A stretch of DNA of 7,143 bases from an uncultured Eggerthellaceae bacterium (GTDB lineage: Bacteria; Actinomycetota; Coriobacteriia; Coriobacteriales; Eggerthellaceae), in contig CAMOUE010000117.1 in the NCBI GenBank assembly GCA_946626265.1, positions 1 to 7,143 of the forward strand, written 5' to 3'. The position numbers and the translations under genes were made by a program. Below are positions 5,752-7,143 of this stretch, piece after piece. A model generated the notes under the pieces. The model saw only the letters and a list, made by a program, of their open reading frames with translations. It was not told the origin of the DNA and did not search any database. Position 1 is the stretch's first letter. Every line of letters begins with the position of its first letter.

Positions 5752-6906
5752 CTAGGACGACGGGGAGACTATCCGCCTGAGGGTCGAGATGAGCTTCTCG
5801 TTGTCCTGGCGCGTGCGCACGGCGACGCAGAAATAGCCGTTGTCGGCGAGCCCGGGCGTGCCCGCGAGCTTCCTCACGAGGAAACCCTCGAGCTGGAGAC
5901 GCGCGCTCAGCTCGTCGATCGAGTCGATGGCGAGCTTGAGGTCGCCGCCGTTGTGGTACGAGCACATGACGTAGTTCGCCTCGGCGGGAAAGATGTCGAT
6001 TCCCGGCACGAGGCTGAGCATGCATTGCATCCAGGGAATCTCGGAGTCGAGGAAGCCGCGCACGCCGTCGAGCTTCGGGCGCTCGTAGGCCGACGGCTCG
6101 GCGAGCACTTCGGCCATCATGGTCACGCACGTGTTGTCGTAGAACCGCGAGATCTGCTCTATCGTGTCGGGATGCGCGATGCAATAGCTCACCGGCGCCC
6201 CCATGAGCGCGTACTGCTCCGTGAACGACTGGATGACGATCAGGTTCTTGTACTTCATGGTCAAAGGCGCCATCGTCTCGCCCCCGAGCGTGAGCTCGAT
6301 GGAGCGCTCGTCAACGACCACCCAGTCGCACGTCTCGAGGTACGAGACGAGCGTGGAGCGCGGCAGCAGCCGGCTCGTGGGATAGCTCGGGTTCGCGAGC
6401 AGCGCGGCGTCTATGCCGATCTTGCGGCGCGACACGAGGTCGGCATCCGGCGTGACGAAGCTCGTCGGCGACGAGATGCGCTGTATCGTATGCCCCGTGT
6501 TCGACAACGCGAGCACGTACTCGATGGGGCAGGGCATGGACACGCCGACGTTGCACGGCTCGAACGCCTGCGAAACGGCCGTGATCATGCTCGAGACGGT
6601 CGTTCCGACCATGAACGAGTCGACGGGAAAGCCGAACGAGCGCGCGAGGACGCTGCGCAAGGTATGGGCCTCACGGTCGGGCAGATACGACATGACGCCC
6701 GAGAGCACGGCGTCGCTCGCTGCCTTCACGAAGCTCTCCGGCGTTCCGAACGGGTTCTCGGTTCCCGAGAAATCGATCCACGAAATTTCGTCGCGCACGT
6801 CGTAGGGAGGGCATAGAATCTGCTCGGGAAGCTCGGAAATCGCGCTTCTCAAGGAGTATTCGGTTCTCTGCTGGTCGTATGCCACGGCGCGCACGTATCC
6901 CATCAT
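5752..6906 (-). CDS. HisC/CobD-like aminotransferase-fold protein lacking the PLP lysine (probable pseudoenzyme)
   Basis: The 384 residues follow the fold-type I aminotransferase pattern, nearest to HisC (histidinol-phosphate aminotransferase) and CobD: FSGTENPFGTP (47-56), Tyr74 in SYLPDREAHTLR, VGTTVSSM (100-107), ANPSYPTS (171-178), VVVDE (196-200), and GFLVRKLAGTPGL with YFCVAVRTRQDNEKL near the end. Asp199, which would hold the pyridine nitrogen, is kept. The Schiff-base Lys of the S-F/L-S/T-K motif is Glu230 (codon GAG, 6217-6219). The phosphate-binding Arg eight residues on is Pro238, the NNP asparagine is Tyr175, the DEAY tyrosine is Ser202, and the substrate-binding Arg of the FRVAVR-type motif is Cys360. 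Ordinary PLP catalysis is therefore unlikely. The frame is intact and full length, so it appears to be selected for some other role, unknown. The start is ATG 6906 (or the adjacent ATG 6903) with no clear Shine-Dalgarno; a stop at 6925-6927 bars longer starts. It diverges from dinB. Confidence 0.85.
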   Translation of the reverse strand: MMGYVRAVAYDQQRTEYSLRSAISELPEQILCPPYDVRDEISWIDFSGTENPFGTPESFVKAASDAVLSGVMSYLPDREAHTLRSVLARSFGFPVDSFMVGTTVSSMITAVSQAFEPCNVGVSMPCPIEYVLALSNTGHTIQRISSPTSFVTPDADLVSRRKIGIDAALLANPSYPTSRLLPRSTLVSYLETCDWVVVDERSIELTLGGETMAPLTMKYKNLIVIQSFTEQYALMGAPVSYCIAHPDTIEQISRFYDNTCVTMMAEVLAEPSAYERPKLDGVRGFLDSEIPWMQCMLSLVPGIDIFPAEANYVMCSYHNGGDLKLAIDSIDELSARLQLEGFLVRKLAGTPGLADNGYFCVAVRTRQDNEKLISTLRRIVSPSS

Positions 6907-6956
6907 GTTGCGGACTGATCTCGTCTAGACCGAACATCTTGTGGTTTCATAATAAT

Positions 6957-6983
6957 TAAAACCCCAGATGAACAGCGGTTTTA
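6957..6983. repeat. 7-bp inverted repeat in the divergent intergenic region
   Basis: TAAAACC (6957-6963) and GGTTTTA (6977-6983) are perfect arms around a 13-base spacer, in the AT-rich gap (6907-7027) between the aminotransferase-like gene and dinB. It could be a regulator-binding site for either gene. It is not followed by a U tract that would make it a terminator. Confidence 0.4.
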
Positions 6984-6987
6984 TATG

Positions 6988-7017
6988 CTAGCACATTTTA
7001 AAAGGCACTCGTGCTAG
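6988..7017. repeat. 7-bp inverted repeat overlapping the proposed dinB promoter
   Basis: CTAGCAC (6988-6994) and GTGCTAG (7011-7017) are perfect arms 16 bases apart. The right arm overlaps the candidate -10 of dinB. The left arm, read on the - strand, gives the same TGC-TAG sequence pointing toward the aminotransferase-like gene. It may be an operator, or a pair of mirrored extended -10 elements. Confidence 0.4.
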
Positions 7018-7020
7018 ACT
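7012..7020 (+). promoter_or_regulatory. Candidate extended -10 promoter for a leaderless dinB mRNA
   Basis: TGC followed directly by TAGACT (7015-7020) fits an extended -10 (TGn plus a 4/6 hexamer). Only seven bases separate it from the ATG at 7028, so transcription would begin at or next to the start codon. No Shine-Dalgarno sequence lies in those bases (TTTTCCC), which agrees with a leaderless message, common in Actinomycetota. No good -35 is visible. Confidence 0.5.
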
Positions 7021-7027
7021 TTTTCCC

Positions 7028-7143
7028 ATGTCGGAATCGCAACATGCAAGCATATTCGAGCACGTGCCTTGGACGGGCCCGGCAATCATGCTCGTGGACC
7101 TCGACGCGTTCTTCGCCTCGGTCGAGCAGCTCGACCATCCCGC
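7028..7143 (+). CDS. dinB: DNA polymerase IV, N-terminal fragment (3' end outside the window)
   Basis: Y-family polymerase for translesion synthesis in the cytosol; the full protein is usually 350-420 residues. Only 38 codons are visible: a lead of about 18 residues (MSESQHASIFEHVPWTGP), then AIMLVDLDAFFASVEQLDHP. That block is the diagnostic first strand and helix of the palm domain. The first Asp of VDLDAFF is a catalytic metal ligand and the Phe-Phe pair includes the steric-gate position. The ATG at 7088 is rejected because it would cut into the first strand. The start has no Shine-Dalgarno but a -10-like box seven bases upstream. It diverges from the aminotransferase-like gene. Whether it belongs to the DNA-damage response cannot be judged; no clear LexA box was seen. 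Confidence 0.88.
   Translation, partial: MSESQHASIFEHVPWTGPAIMLVDLDAFFASVEQLDHP

Noticed and set aside
5677..6816. 379-codon + frame opposite the aminotransferase-like gene
   Set aside because: An Arg/Ala/Glu/Val-rich shadow with no motif; the - strand frame carries the aminotransferase-fold pattern.
6931..6945. LexA-like half site CGAAC upstream of dinB
   Set aside because: The right half does not match GTTCG after four bases, so it is not a credible SOS box.

Overview
This is a GC-rich bacterial window with strong G/C preference at third codon positions. It carries six genes: two cut by the window edges, four complete. Pta and AckA are both present, several starts are GTG, one edge gene looks leaderless, and there is a gut-anaerobe-type copper ATPase with a fused chaperone domain. 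Together these suggest an anaerobic, fermentative high-GC Gram-positive, most likely Actinomycetota class Coriobacteriia (the Eggerthella/Slackia side). That placement is an inference from gene content and style; no marker gene is present to prove it.

Layout. Positions 2-844 (+) hold the C-terminal two-thirds of acetate kinase (ackA). A GC-rich hairpin with A/T tracts on both flanks (about 857-895) ends it and also ends phosphate acetyltransferase (pta, 913-1905, -), which converges on it. These two enzymes make acetate and ATP from acetyl-CoA. In many bacteria they are co-directional; here they are tail to tail. A 140-bp AT-richer divergent gap then separates pta from a family 2 glycosyltransferase (2046-3077, +). 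After a short gap with a stem-loop and a 21-bp dyad comes a complete Cu(+)-exporting P-type ATPase (copA, 3165-5741, +) with metal-binding HMA domains at both ends. Its C-terminal HMA is preceded by an in-frame ATG and a Shine-Dalgarno-like sequence, so a free CopZ-like chaperone could also be made from 5532-5741. Ten bases further on, facing it, ends a 384-codon gene (5752-6906, -) with a HisC/CobD-like aminotransferase fold. It lacks the PLP-binding lysine and most other active-site residues. A 121-bp AT-rich divergent intergenic region with two inverted repeats leads to the start of DNA polymerase IV (dinB, 7028 onward, +), cut by the window end.

How the genes relate. AckA and Pta form one pathway. 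CopA with its C-terminal HMA domain is a self-contained copper-detoxification unit. The glycosyltransferase, the aminotransferase-like protein and dinB have no clear functional link to their neighbours, and the alternating strands argue against one long operon. The most notable observations are the apparent PLP pseudoenzyme and the possible second (CopZ) product of copA. No tRNA, rRNA, CRISPR array, insertion sequence or prophage gene was seen, and no gene-free stretch exceeds 300 bases.
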